Counted from the first letter of the stretch, positions 33,311 to 43,166 are shown. The stretch: DNA of 47,074 nt from Geodermatophilaceae bacterium (GCA_013812145.1 JACCTY010000101.1:1-47074); one strand, 5' to 3'. Numbers and translations are program-made. The notes: generated by a model not told the origin, from the letters alone.

Positions 33311-34656
33311 CCTCGTATCAGGGACGGACCGTGCTCGTCGCAGGGGCGGCGGTCGCGGGTGCGGCGGTTGCCCGGGTGCTTCTCGCCCGGGAGGCCGTCG
33401 TCCTGGTAGCGGATCAGCGGGAAAGCGAGAGCACGGCCGAGTTGGAACTGGCCGGAGCACGCTTCGTCGGGCTGCCTTCGGCTCTTCCGCTGGGTGTGGA
33501 CACCGTCGTCGCATCACCCGGATGGCGGCCCGACCACCCGCTGCTGGTTGCCGCCGCAGCTGCCGGGATCGACGTCATCGGCGAGGTCGAGTTCGCCTGG
33601 CAGCTGCGCGACCCGGCCGTGCCATGGCTCGCAGTCACCGGCACGAACGGCAAGACCACCACCGTGCTGATGCTGGAGTCGATCCTGCGGGCGGCGGGCC
33701 TGCGGACCGTGGCCGCCGGCAACGTGGGCCTGCCGCTCGCAGAGGTGGTCGGTACGCCGTACGACGTGTTGGCGGTCGAACTCGGCAGCCCGCAGCTGCA
33801 TTCGGCCCCGTCACTGCGACCACTGGCCGGCACCGTGCTCAATGTGGCACCTGACCACATCGACTGGCACGGGTCGTTCGAGCGCTACACAGCCGCGAAA
33901 GCCCGCGTCTACGCCGGAAACGCCGCCGCCGTGGTCAACCTGGACGACGAGTGGTCGGTGCGCCTGGCCGCGGGCAGTGCCAGAACGGTCGGTTTCACCC
34001 TCTCCGCACCGCCACAGGGGAGTCTCGGAGTGATGGACGGTGTGCTGGCGGACCGAACCGCTGACCCCGGCGTTGTTCTTGCCAATGTCTCCGACATCCC
34101 GGTGCCGGGACCGCACAACGTCGCGAATGCGTTGGCCGCCGCGGCGCTGGCCCGGGTGTACGGCGTCGACCCGGCCGCCGTGTCTGCCGGGTTGCGGTCT
34201 TTCACGCCCGCGCCCCATCGCAACGCACTGGTGTCCACAGTGGATGGTGTTGCGTACGTCGATGACAGCAAGGCCACGAACCCGCACGCGGCCGCGGCAT
34301 CGTTGTCGGCGTACGGGCGCGTTGTCTGGATCGCCGGTGGGTTGCTGAAAGGCGTTGCGGTGGACGATTTCGTGGCCTCGATCCGGGACCGGCTGGCCGC
34401 CGTCGTCCTGCTCGGAGCGGATCGGCAGCTTCTCGCCGAAGCGCTGGCGCGACACGCTCCCGATGTCCCTGTGACGGAAGTGACGAGAACAGACAATGGC
34501 GCCATGGATGAGGTCGTGGCTCGCGCGGCCGGCCTGGCAGCTCCCGGAGACACCGTGCTGCTGGCCCCTGCAGCGGCCTCGTGGGACATGTTCAGCGACT
34601 ACAGCGCGCGGGGACGGGCCTTTGTCGCCGGCGTGCAGAAGCTGGCGGCCCGGTGA
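33307..34656 (+). CDS. murD: UDP-MurNAc-L-Ala:D-Glu ligase MurD
   Basis: Adds D-Glu to UDP-MurNAc-L-Ala. The 449-residue protein has a Rossmann-like UDP-binding start (VLVAGAAVAGAAVARVLL, a variant of the usual GLGxSG), the P-loop AVTGTNGKTTT, LNVAPDHIDWHG, the ADP-side YVDDSKATNPHA and WIAGGLLKG, and the C-terminal block LLAPAAASWDMFSDYSARG. The GTG start overlaps the mraY stop and the end overlaps ftsW. Confidence 0.96.
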   Translation: MTSYQGRTVLVAGAAVAGAAVARVLLAREAVVLVADQRESESTAELELAGARFVGLPSALPLGVDTVVASPGWRPDHPLLVAAAAAGIDVIGEVEFAWQLRDPAVPWLAVTGTNGKTTTVLMLESILRAAGLRTVAAGNVGLPLAEVVGTPYDVLAVELGSPQLHSAPSLRPLAGTVLNVAPDHIDWHGSFERYTAAKARVYAGNAAAVVNLDDEWSVRLAAGSARTVGFTLSAPPQGSLGVMDGVLADRTADPGVVLANVSDIPVPGPHNVANALAAAALARVYGVDPAAVSAGLRSFTPAPHRNALVSTVDGVAYVDDSKATNPHAAAASLSAYGRVVWIAGGLLKGVAVDDFVASIRDRLAAVVLLGADRQLLAEALARHAPDVPVTEVTRTDNGAMDEVVARAAGLAAPGDTVLLAPAAASWDMFSDYSARGRAFVAGVQKLAAR

Positions 34657-35960
34657 CCGTGACGACCGCGAGCGCCCCTGCGCCGCAGCGCTCGGCCGTA
34701 TCGGGGTTCCTCGACCGGCCGCTGGCCTCGTTCCACCTCGTCCTCGGCGTGGGAGCAGCGCTGCTCGTGCTTGGCCTGGCCATGGTCTTCTCCGCCTCCA
34801 GCGTCGAATCGCTGATCGACTCCGACCCGGCATCGCGTTCACCGTTCGGCGTCTTCGACCGGCAGGCGATCTACATGCTGCTCGGGCTACCGGTGATGTG
34901 GCTGGGGCTGCGGTTTCGGCCGTCGACCTACCGACGGCTGGCGTATCCGGGGCTGATCTGCTCGGTGATCATGCTGGCCGTCGTCCTGGTCCCGTCCATA
35001 GGTATCAAGGAGTTCGGCGCCCGGCGCTGGCTGGACCTCGGCTTCTTCCAGCTGCAGCCGTCTGAACTCGCCAAGCTCGCGTTCCTGCTCTGGGGCGCGG
35101 ACCTGTTGGTGCGCAAGCAGAAGATGCTGGGGGAGTGGCGGCATCTGCTCGTTCCGCTGGTCCCGGTGGCGATGCTGCTCGGCGGGCTCATCATGCTGGA
35201 GCCCGACCTCGGCACCACGCTGTGCTTCGTACTCATCCTGTTCGCTCTACTGTGGACAGTCGGCGCACCCTTGCGGCTGTTCGTCACTCTGCTGTCCGCC
35301 ACCATCGCGGGGGTCGTCGTGCTCATCGTGCGCGAGCCGTACCGCTTGCAGCGGGTAACGACCTTCCTCGACCCCTTTTCCGACCCGGAAGGAAACGGGC
35401 TGCAGTCCATCCGCGGCATGTATGCGCTGGCGACCGGCGGCTGGTGGGGCGTCGGGCTCGGGAACAGTCGGATGAAGTGGGGGCTGCTGCCGAACGGGCA
35501 CAGCGACTACATCTTCGCCATCGTCGGGGAGGAACTCGGCTTCATCGGCTGCCTGGTCCTCCTCGCGCTGTTCGCGACCCTGGCCTATACCGGCCTGCGG
35601 ATCGCCCGGCGCACCGCCGACCCGTTCATCCGGCTGGTGAGCTCGGCAGTCGTTATCTGGCTCGTCGGGCAGGCGATCATCAACATCGGCTACGTCGTCG
35701 GCCTGCTCCCAGTCACCGGGATCCCGCTGCCGCTGATCTCCTCCGGCGGCACGTCGCTGATCCTCACGATGTTCATCCTCGGCATGCTGGCCGGCTTCGC
35801 CCGGCACGAGCCGGCTGCGGTGGTGCAGCTGCGCCAACGCGGTCAGGGCCGGGCCGCACGGCTGCTCCGACTGCCGATCCCGCGCTCTGCGGTGGACGGC
35901 CTCCCGCGCCGTCGCTGTCCCGGGCGGCGCACGGACTCTGACGCACCCCGTCGCCGGTGA
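34653..35960 (+). CDS. ftsW: Septal SEDS glycosyltransferase FtsW
   Basis: Polymerises lipid II at the septum together with FtsI. The 435-residue protein has a short Ala/Pro-rich cytoplasmic start and about ten transmembrane helices with SEDS motifs: [32 protein letters not shown] (conserved Asp), [30 protein letters not shown], and PLISSGGTS. Where many FtsW proteins have LPEAHTDFIF, this one has [11 protein letters not shown] basic tail of about 60 residues follows the last helix. The GTG at 34653 overlaps the murD stop; a second GTG lies two codons later. Confidence 0.95.
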   Translation: MTVTTASAPAPQRSAVSGFLDRPLASFHLVLGVGAALLVLGLAMVFSASSVESLIDSDPASRSPFGVFDRQAIYMLLGLPVMWLGLRFRPSTYRRLAYPGLICSVIMLAVVLVPSIGIKEFGARRWLDLGFFQLQPSELAKLAFLLWGADLLVRKQKMLGEWRHLLVPLVPVAMLLGGLIMLEPDLGTTLCFVLILFALLWTVGAPLRLFVTLLSATIAGVVVLIVREPYRLQRVTTFLDPFSDPEGNGLQSIRGMYALATGGWWGVGLGNSRMKWGLLPNGHSDYIFAIVGEELGFIGCLVLLALFATLAYTGLRIARRTADPFIRLVSSAVVIWLVGQAIINIGYVVGLLPVTGIPLPLISSGGTSLILTMFILGMLAGFARHEPAAVVQLRQRGQGRAARLLRLPIPRSAVDGLPRRRCPGRRTDSDAPRRR

Positions 35961-36027
35961 GCGCAGTGACCCCGCCCGCCCCCGACCCCTCCGCGCCGGC
36001 TGGGTGCTCGCGATCGACGGCGGGCTC

Positions 36028-37113
36028 ATGACGTCGGTCGTGCTGGCCGGCGGTGGCTCTGCCGGACACATCGAACCGACCCTGGCAGTCGGTGACGCCC
36101 TGCGCCGCCTGTATCCCGACGTCCGGCTCACGGCGTTGGGCACTGCTCGGGGGCTGGACAGCACGCTGATCCCCGCCCGCGGCTACGACCTGGAGCTCAT
36201 CCCCCCGATCCCGATGCCCCGGAAGCCAACCCTCGACCTCGCGCGGCTCCCAGTCCGGCTGGCTCGCGCAGTCCGCCGTACCCGCGAGATCCTCGATCGC
36301 GTGGACGCAGACGTCGTGGTGGGTTTCGGCGGGTACGTGGCCTTCCCGGCATACCTCGCCGCGCGGTTGCGCAAGACTCCGATCGTCGTGCACGAGCAAA
36401 ATCCGCTGCCCGGCCTGGCGAATCGGGTGGCGGCCAGGTTCGCCCAGGTCGTCGCGGTGACGACCGAAGGGACGCCGCTGCCCCGGGCGCAGGTCGTCGG
36501 AATGCCGCTGCGCCGCTCCATCACAGGACTCGATCGGTCTGCCTTACGATCGCCGGCCGCGGCCCACTTCGGGTTGGACCCGGAACGCCCGACGCTGCTC
36601 GTCACCGGAGGCTCGCAGGGCGCCCGGTCTCTGAATGCCGCCGCCGCCGGAGCGGCTGCCGCGCTGAATGAGGCAGGCGTTCAGGTCCTGCACATCAGCG
36701 GCCCCAAGAACACCGTCGAGGTGGGATCCGTCGGCGGCGGCGGGGCGGCGTACGTCGTCGTCCCGTACGCCGACCGGATGGACCTGGCCTACGCGGCCGC
36801 CGACCTGCTGCTGTGCCGGGCCGGCGCGGTGACGTGCGCCGAACTCGCCGCGGTGGGGCTGCCGGCGGCCTACGTGCCCCTGCCGATCGGCAACGGTGAG
36901 CAGCGCCTCAACGCGCAGCCGGTGGTGCGCGCCGGTGGCGGGCTGCTCGTCGACGACGCCGACCTTAGTCCACAGTGGATAGTCGACAACGTCGTACCGG
37001 TCCTGTCCGACCCCCAGGCGCTGGCAAGGATGACCGCGAACGCAAAGGCGGCCGGCCGACCCGACGCCGATGAGGTCATGGCCCGGCTCGTCCTCGAGGT
37101 GGCCCGAGCATGA
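36028..37113 (+). CDS. murG: UDP-GlcNAc transferase MurG
   Basis: Makes lipid II from lipid I at the inner face of the membrane (GT28 family). The 361-residue protein shows the N-terminal [18 protein letters not shown], then [39 protein letters not shown], and in the C-terminal domain [12 protein letters not shown] and [25 protein letters not shown]. The usual HE/GTxxGLE motif reads GTARGLD. The ATG at 36028 starts at the conserved strand; a GTG eight codons upstream (36004) is an alternative. The 67-bp gap after ftsW is one of the few in this part of the cluster. Confidence 0.95.
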   Translation: MTSVVLAGGGSAGHIEPTLAVGDALRRLYPDVRLTALGTARGLDSTLIPARGYDLELIPPIPMPRKPTLDLARLPVRLARAVRRTREILDRVDADVVVGFGGYVAFPAYLAARLRKTPIVVHEQNPLPGLANRVAARFAQVVAVTTEGTPLPRAQVVGMPLRRSITGLDRSALRSPAAAHFGLDPERPTLLVTGGSQGARSLNAAAAGAAAALNEAGVQVLHISGPKNTVEVGSVGGGGAAYVVVPYADRMDLAYAAADLLLCRAGAVTCAELAAVGLPAAYVPLPIGNGEQRLNAQPVVRAGGGLLVDDADLSPQWIVDNVVPVLSDPQALARMTANAKAAGRPDADEVMARLVLEVARA

Positions 37114-38543
37114 GGGTGTACCCGCCGTACGTCGACCCCGACCAGCCGGTGCCACCGCTGGCTTCCCTCGGGCGGGTGCACATCGTTGGGATCGGCGGCA
37201 GCGGAATGAGCGCGATCGCCCGGCTGCTGCTGGACGCCGGTCTCGACGTCTCCGGCAGCGATGCGGTGGCGACCGACCACGCCGAGGGCCTGCACGGCGC
37301 GCGGATCGAGATCGGCCACGACGCGGCACACATCCGAGACGCCGACACCCTCGTCGTCTCCACCGCGATCCGGGAGAACAACCTCGAGGTCGTGGAAGCG
37401 CGGCGCCGCGGGCTGCCGGTGCTGCACCGGTCGGTCGCCCTGGCCAGCGTCGCGGCCGGCCGGCGGGTCGTCGCGGTGGCCGGTGCGCATGGCAAGACCT
37501 CCACCACGTCGATGCTGGCGACGACCCTGGACTACTGCGGCGCCGATCCGTCGTTCGCCATCGGCGGTGAACTCGCCGCGACCGGCTCGAACGCGCGGCT
37601 GGGCGGGGGAGACGTCTTCGTCGCCGAGGCAGACGAGAGCGACGGGTCGTTCCTCCTGCTCTGGCCGACCGGCGCCATCATCACGAACATCGAGGCCGAC
37701 CATCTGGACCGGCACCGCGACCTGGACGGAATCCGCAGTGCGTACCGGAGTTTCGTGGAGACCATCGTGTCCGGCGGCTTCTTGGTGCTCTGCGCCGATG
37801 ACCCGGACACGTTGGCGCTGCGGGCTGAGGCGGTGGCACGCGGCCTGCGGGTGCGCACCTACGGCTTGGGCTCCGCCGACCTGCGGTTGTCCGCGGTGGT
37901 CCTTGAAGACGGGGCGACGTCGTACGACGCGGAGCTGGGCGGGACGCCGCTGGGACGGGTGCGGGTCGGCGCCCTCGGCGTCCACATGGCGCTGAACTCC
38001 GCCGCCGTCCTGCTGGCCGGCCTCGAGCTGGGTCTTCCGGCCGAGCAGCTGATCGCGGGGCTCGACCGGTACTCCGGCGTGCACCGGCGGTTCGAGCTGA
38101 CCGGGACCGCGGACGGTGTGCGCGTCTACGACGACTACGCGCACCACCCGACCGAGATCGCCGCGCAGTTGCGGGCGGCCCGGTCGGTGGCCGAACCGGG
38201 CCGGCTGGTGGCGGTGTTCCAGCCGTACCTGTACACGCGGACGCAGACCTTCGCCGCCGAGTTCGGTGCGGCACTCGGCCTCGCAGACGAGGCGGTGGTG
38301 ATGGAGATCGCAGTCAATCGGGAGGATCCGATCCCGGGAGTGACCGGCCGGCTGATCGCCGAGCGGGTCCCGCTGCCGGCTGATCGGGTCGCGTTCGCCC
38401 CGACCTGGTCCGGTACGGCGCAGACCGTGATCGAGCGGACGAGGCCGGGGGACATCGTCGTGCTGCTGGGTTCCGGCCCGGTGTACAAGCTTGCGCCGGA
38501 GATTCTCGATCTGCTCGCGGAGCGAGCGGCGGATCAGCAATGA
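37110..38543 (+). CDS. murC: UDP-MurNAc:L-alanine ligase MurC
   Basis: Starts the peptide stem by adding L-Ala. The 477-residue protein has [19 protein letters not shown], the P-loop [14 protein letters not shown] (MurC-type HGKTST), [24 protein letters not shown], and [12 protein letters not shown] in the C-terminal domain. The ATG overlaps the murG stop (ATGA) and its end overlaps ftsQ by 4 bp. Confidence 0.96.
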   Translation: MRVYPPYVDPDQPVPPLASLGRVHIVGIGGSGMSAIARLLLDAGLDVSGSDAVATDHAEGLHGARIEIGHDAAHIRDADTLVVSTAIRENNLEVVEARRRGLPVLHRSVALASVAAGRRVVAVAGAHGKTSTTSMLATTLDYCGADPSFAIGGELAATGSNARLGGGDVFVAEADESDGSFLLLWPTGAIITNIEADHLDRHRDLDGIRSAYRSFVETIVSGGFLVLCADDPDTLALRAEAVARGLRVRTYGLGSADLRLSAVVLEDGATSYDAELGGTPLGRVRVGALGVHMALNSAAVLLAGLELGLPAEQLIAGLDRYSGVHRRFELTGTADGVRVYDDYAHHPTEIAAQLRAARSVAEPGRLVAVFQPYLYTRTQTFAAEFGAALGLADEAVVMEIAVNREDPIPGVTGRLIAERVPLPADRVAFAPTWSGTAQTVIERTRPGDIVVLLGSGPVYKLAPEILDLLAERAADQQ

Positions 38544-39304
38544 CCGCGGTTCGCACGCCGGTGCGTACGCCGATCCCGCCGCGCAAACACCAGCGGCGCC
38601 GCCGGGTGCGGCCGGGTCGGCGGCAGTGGTTGCCGCGGCTGCCCCGGCGGGCCGTGCTCGGCATCCTCGCCGGTCTCGTGGTTGTTGCCGGTGCGCTCAG
38701 CTGGCTCGTGCTGTTCTCCTCGGTTCTCGCCGTACGCATGGTCGCGGTCACCGGCACCGAGGACGGCAACGCTGCGGCCGTGCGCGAGATCGCTTCGATC
38801 CCGGAGGGGCTGCCGTTGGCGCGGCTGGACACCGATGCGGTCACCGAGCGGCTGCTCCTGCTCCCGCAGATCGAGTCGGTGTCGGTCCAGCGGTCCTGGC
38901 CGTCAACGGTGCGGATCAAGGTGGTCGAGCGGGTACCGGTCGCGTTGGTCGACGTCGACGGCGTGCAGTGGCTCATCGACCGCAACGCCGTGCTCTTCGC
39001 CCAGGTCACCGAGCCGCCGGCCGGCGTACCGCTGCTGGAGGTGCAGAACGCCGCCTCGGACGACCGCGCCACCCTCGCCGCGCTGGAAGTGATCGGTGCC
39101 TTGCCGGCTGACATCCGGGACCGGTTGGCCCGGGTGTCGGCCGAGACGCCGGACTCCGTCGTACTGCATCTGGTCGGTGGGCGGACGGTGATCTGGGGCA
39201 GCGCCGAAGACAGCGACCGTAAGGCTCTGGTGTTGGCCGGCGTGTTCGGGCAGCCGGGCGGGACGATCGACGTGAGCAGCCCGTCGGCGGTAGTCATCCG
39301 CTGA
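38540..39304 (+). CDS. ftsQ: Cell division protein FtsQ
   Basis: Bitopic divisome scaffold protein of 254 residues: a strongly basic cytoplasmic part (RKHQRRRRVRPGRRQ), one transmembrane helix (about 37-60), a POTRA domain (MVAVTGTEDGNAAAVREIAS) and the FtsQ beta domain (SVQRSWPSTVRIKVVERVPVA, split by the helix-to-strand turn, and QWLIDRNAVLF). It overlaps murC by 4 bp and is the last gene of the tight murE-ftsQ block. Confidence 0.93.
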   Translation: MTAVRTPVRTPIPPRKHQRRRRVRPGRRQWLPRLPRRAVLGILAGLVVVAGALSWLVLFSSVLAVRMVAVTGTEDGNAAAVREIASIPEGLPLARLDTDAVTERLLLLPQIESVSVQRSWPSTVRIKVVERVPVALVDVDGVQWLIDRNAVLFAQVTEPPAGVPLLEVQNAASDDRATLAALEVIGALPADIRDRLARVSAETPDSVVLHLVGGRTVIWGSAEDSDRKALVLAGVFGQPGGTIDVSSPSAVVIR

Positions 39305-39324
39305 CCCAGCGCAGCGCCACCCCC

Positions 39325-39374
39325 GTTACGTCCGTAGAACTGAGCGCTATGGCAGCCATTCCTACGGACGCAAC
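39325..39374. promoter_or_regulatory. 13-bp inverted repeat after ftsQ
   Basis: GTTaCGTCCGTAG (39325-39337) and CTACGGACGcAAC (39362-39374) are reverse complements with one mismatch, separated by 24 nt. No U tract follows. It lies between the ftsQ stop and the promoter of the peroxidase-related gene, so it could be an operator for that gene or a read-through barrier at the end of the murE-ftsQ transcript. Confidence 0.5.
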
Positions 39375-39391
39375 GGCGAGGCGACCCTCGC

Positions 39392-39397
39392 TAGGGT
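39392..39397 (+). promoter_or_regulatory. Candidate -10 (TAGGGT) of the peroxidase-related gene
   Basis: TAGGGT is followed by exactly 7 nt and the ATG at 39405, again without a ribosome site, consistent with a leaderless mRNA. Confidence 0.45.
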
Positions 39398-39404
39398 GAG
39401 CTGC

Positions 39405-39980
39405 ATGGCGATCAGCCGGTTCCCGGTGCCGGAGCGGGCCGAGCTGCCCGCGGACATCGCCGCCCGCCTGGCCGAGGTCGAGGAGAAGTCCGGTTTCGTG
39501 CCGAACGTCTTCCTGGCCCTCGCCCACCGGCCGGCGGAATGGCGGGCGTTCTTCGCCTACCACGACGCTCTGATGGACACCGAAAGCCCGATGCTCGGCA
39601 AGGCCGAGCGCGAGCTCATCGTGGTCGCGACGAGCGCGGCCAACAACTGCCTGTACTGCGTGGTCGCCCACGGCGCGATCGCCCGCATCCGGGCCCGAAA
39701 CCCGCGGATCGCCGACCAGGTGGCCGTGGACTGGCGCAAGGCCGACCTCACCGATGCCCAGCGGGCGATGATCGACTTCGCGCTCCGGCTGGGGGAGCGG
39801 CCAGCGACGGTGACCGACCAGCACCTCGCCGCGCTGCGCGAGCACGGGTTCAGCGCGGACGACATCTGGGACATCGGCTCGATCGTGTCGTTCTTCGCGA
39901 TGTCCAACCGGCTCGTCCACCTCGCCGCCGTTCCGCCCAACGACGAGTTCTACCTGATGGGCCGCCTGCCCAAGTCGTGA
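39405..39980 (+). CDS. Peroxidase-related carboxymuconolactone decarboxylase-like protein
   Basis: A 191-residue AhpD/CMD-fold protein resembling the uncharacterised peroxidase-related enzyme group. The redox motif CLYC in SAANNCLYCVVAH (about residues 83-88) is intact with its downstream His; EKSGFVPNVFLALAHRP at the start and DIWDIGSIVSFFAMSNRLVH at the end are typical. It would act in the cytoplasm in disulfide or peroxide chemistry; partners are unknown. I take the ATG at 39405 (MAISRFPVP), which fits the -10 spacing; an in-frame start three codons earlier exists. Its place between ftsQ and ftsZ is unusual and suggests an insertion. Confidence 0.85.
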   Translation: MAISRFPVPERAELPADIAARLAEVEEKSGFVPNVFLALAHRPAEWRAFFAYHDALMDTESPMLGKAERELIVVATSAANNCLYCVVAHGAIARIRARNPRIADQVAVDWRKADLTDAQRAMIDFALRLGERPATVTDQHLAALREHGFSADDIWDIGSIVSFFAMSNRLVHLAAVPPNDEFYLMGRLPKS

Positions 39981-39992
39981 CAGCCTGATTCG

Positions 39993-40190
39993 GTGCCCAC
40001 GTTCGCGCCACTCGCCGCAACAAAAGACCTCTGCTTCGACGCCACAGACGCCGAGGCAGTAGTCGAGTGCTGGACGAAGGCGCTCGGGCTGGCCCGCCAC
40101 CCGAAGCTGTCGTGCCTGACCGGTCCTACCAGCAGCGCGCCCGGGACGTCGATCCGGGCCACAACGGATGCGTTTCCGGTCACTCGGTGA
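39993..40190 (+). pseudogene. Glyoxalase/VOC-family N-terminal remnant
   Basis: The 65-codon frame begins with a stretch (KDLCFDATDAEAVVECW then TKALGL) that closely matches the first beta-alpha unit of glyoxalase/bleomycin-resistance (VOC) proteins. After about residue 36 similarity ends and the frame soon stops; a whole VOC protein would be 120 or more residues. The remaining sequence to 40360 shows no continuation that I can recognise. It is a decayed gene beside the peroxidase-related gene, reinforcing that 39.3-40.3 kb is a hotspot of insertion. Confidence 0.5.
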
Positions 40191-40364
40191 CCCGATCCGC
40201 ATCCGATACGCTGGAACGGCTAACTAGCTGTCGCCTCGGCGCGGTGCCCGGTGGCCGTTCGACTCGCTGGACTTCGTCCCGGGTGCCGGGAGCCAAGACG
40301 GGTCAAGAACTTCTGCGCATTCAGCGATTGAGAAGAATCAACGGCGACACGCCGGGCGACGTCT

Positions 40365-40393
40365 TTGACTCGCCTGCGGCGGCTACCTAGCGT
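40365..40393 (+). promoter_or_regulatory. Candidate ftsZ promoter
   Basis: TTGACT (40365-40370) and TAGCGT (40388-40393) are separated by 17 bp, the best-formed -35/-10 pair in the window. Transcription would start near 40400, giving an ftsZ leader of about 80 nt. A second TTGACA at 40403 has no well-spaced -10. This supports independent transcription of ftsZ. Confidence 0.65.
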
Positions 40394-40416
40394 TTCTGCA
40401 GGTTGACATAACTCTA

Positions 40417-40433
40417 ACCCTCAACCTGAGGGT
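40417..40433 (+). promoter_or_regulatory. Inverted repeat in the ftsZ leader
   Basis: ACCCTCA-ACC-TGAGGGT has perfect 7-bp arms around a 3-nt centre, 46 bp before the ftsZ ATG. It is downstream of the predicted start of transcription, so it could act as an operator or as an RNA hairpin in the leader. Confidence 0.5.
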
Positions 40434-40479
40434 AAGTAGCAACCGGGCCACCGAAACTCGTCAGGAAGGGTCCGATCCG

Positions 40480-41637
40480 ATGACAACCCCGCACAACTAC
40501 CTCGCGGTCATCAAGGTCGTCGGAATCGGCGGCGGCGGCGTCAATGCCGTGAACCGAATGATCGAAGTAGGGCTCAAGGGCGTCGAGTTCATCGCCATCA
40601 ACACCGACGCGCAGGCGCTGTTGATGAGCGACGCCGACGTCAAGCTCGACATCGGCCGGGAGCTCACCCGCGGCCTGGGCGCTGGCGCACAGCCCGAGGT
40701 CGGGCGTAAGGCCGCCGAGGACCATCGTGAGGAGATCGAGGAGGTGCTCAAGGGCGCCGACATGGTCTTCGTGACCGCCGGCGAGGGCGGCGGGACCGGC
40801 ACCGGCGGGGCGCCGGTCGTAGCCAGCATGTCCCGCAAGCTGGGCGCGCTGACCATCGGCGTGGTCACCCGCCCGTTCGCCTTTGAGGGCAAGCGCCGGG
40901 CCACCCAGGCCGAGACCGGCATCGGCGAGCTGCGCGACGAGTGCGACACCCTGATCGTCATTCCCAACGACCGGCTGTTGCAGCTCGGCGACCGCAACGT
41001 CAGCGTGATGGACGCCTTCCGTACGGCGGACCAGGTGCTGCTGTCCGGTGTCCAGGGCATCACCGACCTGATCACCACGCCCGGCCTGATCAACCTGGAC
41101 TTCGCCGACGTCAAGTCGGTCATGTCCGGTGCCGGCAGCGCCCTCATGGGCATCGGCAGCGCCCGCGGGGAGAACCGCGCGATCATCGCCGCCGAGCAGG
41201 CCGTGGCCAGCCCACTGCTGGAGGCCTCGATGGAGGGTGCGCATGGTGTGCTGCTGTCGATCCAGGGTGGTTCGGACCTCGGTCTGTTCGAGATCAACGA
41301 GGCCGCCTCGCTGGTCGCCGAGGCGGCGCACGCCGACGCGAACATCATTTTCGGTGCAGTGATCGACGATGCGCTGGGCGACGAGGTCCGGGTCACGGTC
41401 ATCGCGGCCGGCTTCGACACCGGTAAGCCGACCTACCGCAAGGTCGAACCCGACTCCGCCAAGCGGGCCACCGAGCCGGCTCAGTCCGCACCGCCGGTTG
41501 TCCCCGGCAGCTTCGTGGGCGGCGCTACGGGCGCGGCCAACGGGCATCAGGCGGTGCCACGGCCGGCGCCCCGCGGTGCCCTCACCGTGGACGAGCTCGA
41601 CGACGAACTCGACATCCCCGAGTTCCTCAAGTCCTGA
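40480..41637 (+). CDS. ftsZ: Cell division GTPase FtsZ
   Basis: Tubulin homologue that forms the Z ring. The 385-residue protein has [16 protein letters not shown], the tubulin signature [13 protein letters not shown], the [19 protein letters not shown] region, the T7-loop [15 protein letters not shown], and a short linker ending in the conserved C-terminal peptide [11 protein letters not shown], which binds partners such as SepF and FtsW. AGGAAGG lies about 11 nt upstream. It is separated from ftsQ by 1.2 kb holding a peroxidase-related gene and a remnant. Confidence 0.98.
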   Translation: MTTPHNYLAVIKVVGIGGGGVNAVNRMIEVGLKGVEFIAINTDAQALLMSDADVKLDIGRELTRGLGAGAQPEVGRKAAEDHREEIEEVLKGADMVFVTAGEGGGTGTGGAPVVASMSRKLGALTIGVVTRPFAFEGKRRATQAETGIGELRDECDTLIVIPNDRLLQLGDRNVSVMDAFRTADQVLLSGVQGITDLITTPGLINLDFADVKSVMSGAGSALMGIGSARGENRAIIAAEQAVASPLLEASMEGAHGVLLSIQGGSDLGLFEINEAASLVAEAAHADANIIFGAVIDDALGDEVRVTVIAAGFDTGKPTYRKVEPDSAKRATEPAQSAPPVVPGSFVGGATGAANGHQAVPRPAPRGALTVDELDDELDIPEFLKS

Positions 41638-41657
41638 CTGGCGCTGTCGTCGCCCGG

Positions 41658-42386
41658 GTGAGCCAGCGCCACGCACGGGTGCGCCGGGTCGTCACCGACC
41701 GGTCCGGCGGTGCCAGCGCATCGCCGTACGACGCCTTCAACCTGGCCGACCATGTCGGCGACGACCCGGCCCACGTTGCGGTTAACCGCCAGCGGCTGGC
41801 CAGCCGGCTCGGCGTGACACCCGGGCAGCTGGTCTGGATGGCTCCCGAACACGGTGCCCAGGTGGTCGTAGTCGACCAGCCGCCGGCACGGCACCTGCCC
41901 CTGCGACCGCCCCGCTGCGACGCCCTCGTCACCCACACGCCCGGCGTCGTGCTGGTCGCGCTGGCCGCGGACTGTGTCCCGATCCTGCTGGCCGACCCCG
42001 TCGCCGGTGTCGTCGCGGCGGTGCACGCAGGTCGGGTCGGCGTCCGGTTGGACGTCGCCGGGTACGCCGTAGCCGCGATGGTCGCCGCCGGAGCCAGCGT
42101 GGCGGACGTGGATGTGCTGCTCGGGCCGGCCATCTGTGGCCGTTGCTACGAGGTACCCGAGGCGATGCAGCGTGACGTCGAGCGGGTAGCGCCCGGCAGC
42201 GCCACCCGGACCAAGAACGGCACGGCGGGACTGGATCTGCGGGCCGGTATTCGCGGGCAGCTGCTGGCCGCGGGCGTCGGGCAAGTCGTCGAGGACCCGC
42301 GCTGCACGTATGAAGAGCCGACGCTGTTCAGCCACCGTCGGGACGGCGTCACCGGCCGCCAGGCCGGCCTGGTGTGGTTGTCATGA
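41658..42386 (+). CDS. pgeF: Peptidoglycan editing factor PgeF (YfiH/laccase-domain)
   Basis: A 242-residue protein of the YfiH/PgeF family, which removes L-Ser misincorporated into muropeptide precursors. The His-Cys-His metal/catalytic set is visible: H in APEHGAQVV, C in ALAADCVPILLAD and H in VVAAVHAGRVGV, where the usual HAGWRG reads HAGRVG. The end has LGPAICGRCYEVP. The GTG start is 20 bp after ftsZ. It overlaps the next gene by 4 bp. Confidence 0.88.
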   Translation: MSQRHARVRRVVTDRSGGASASPYDAFNLADHVGDDPAHVAVNRQRLASRLGVTPGQLVWMAPEHGAQVVVVDQPPARHLPLRPPRCDALVTHTPGVVLVALAADCVPILLADPVAGVVAAVHAGRVGVRLDVAGYAVAAMVAAGASVADVDVLLGPAICGRCYEVPEAMQRDVERVAPGSATRTKNGTAGLDLRAGIRGQLLAAGVGQVVEDPRCTYEEPTLFSHRRDGVTGRQAGLVWLS

Positions 42387-43141
42387 GCCCGACTCCATCC
42401 GGGAGCGGGCGAGCGGTGGAGCTGGCGGGCAACCTGGCTGCCGTCCGGGCCCGGATCGATGCTGCCGCGCGGGCTGCCGGCCGATCGCCGGCGGAGGTCA
42501 CCCTCATCGCGGTGAGCAAGACGTTTCCCGCGACGGACATCCTGCACGTGCTCGACCTGGGCGTGACGGACATCGGCGAGAACCGCGACAAGGAGGCGGC
42601 TCTCAAGGCCGCCGAGATCGCTGACCGCGCGCCTGGGCAGCGGCTGCGCTGGCATTTCGTCGGCCAGCTCCAGCGCAAAAAGGCGCGGTCCGTGGCGTCG
42701 TACGCCGACGTCGTGCATTCCATCGACCGGGTGGAACTGGCCGATGCGCTGGGACGTGCCGCGGCGCGCCGCGGGCGGTCCCTGGACGCGCTGGTCCAAG
42801 TCAACCTCGACGACCGGAGCGCAGCGGCAGCCGACGGTGAGGCGCGCGGCGGCGTACGCCCGAACGACGTCGTCGCGCTGGCCGAACACGTCGCCGGAAC
42901 GGCTGGGCTGCGACTGGCCGGTGTGATGGCCCTGGCCCCGCTGGGCGGAGATCCTGACGCCGCCTTCGCCCGGCTGGGTGTGCTTGCCGAGGGAGTGCGC
43001 GGGATCGCGGCTGATGCGGTGGTGATCTCGGCCGGCATGAGCGAGGATCTCGAGGCCGCGATCCGGCACGGGGCCACGCACGTGCGTGTCGGTACCGCCC
43101 TGTTCGGTGGGCGCGCATTAATGTCCGATCACGTCCGCTGA
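42383..43141 (+). CDS. YggS-family PLP homeostasis protein
   Basis: A 252-residue single-domain PLP-binding TIM-barrel protein. The PLP lysine is in LIAVSKTFP, with family motifs DIGENRDKEAALKA, WHFVGQLQRKKA, and the terminal ISAGMSEDLEAAIRHGATHVRVGTALFG (phosphate-binding). It maintains PLP and amino-acid homeostasis; its link to ftsZ is positional and conserved. The ATG overlaps the pgeF stop (ATGA). Confidence 0.93.
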   Translation: MSPTPSGSGRAVELAGNLAAVRARIDAAARAAGRSPAEVTLIAVSKTFPATDILHVLDLGVTDIGENRDKEAALKAAEIADRAPGQRLRWHFVGQLQRKKARSVASYADVVHSIDRVELADALGRAAARRGRSLDALVQVNLDDRSAAAADGEARGGVRPNDVVALAEHVAGTAGLRLAGVMALAPLGGDPDAAFARLGVLAEGVRGIAADAVVISAGMSEDLEAAIRHGATHVRVGTALFGGRALMSDHVR

Positions 43142-43166
43142 GCTAGTGCGATAAGGGGTCGCTTCG

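Noticed and set aside
36870-38540. A 556-codon minus-strand frame across murC
   Set aside because: Antisense shadow of murC and the end of murG, with repetitive Arg/Gly/Asp composition.
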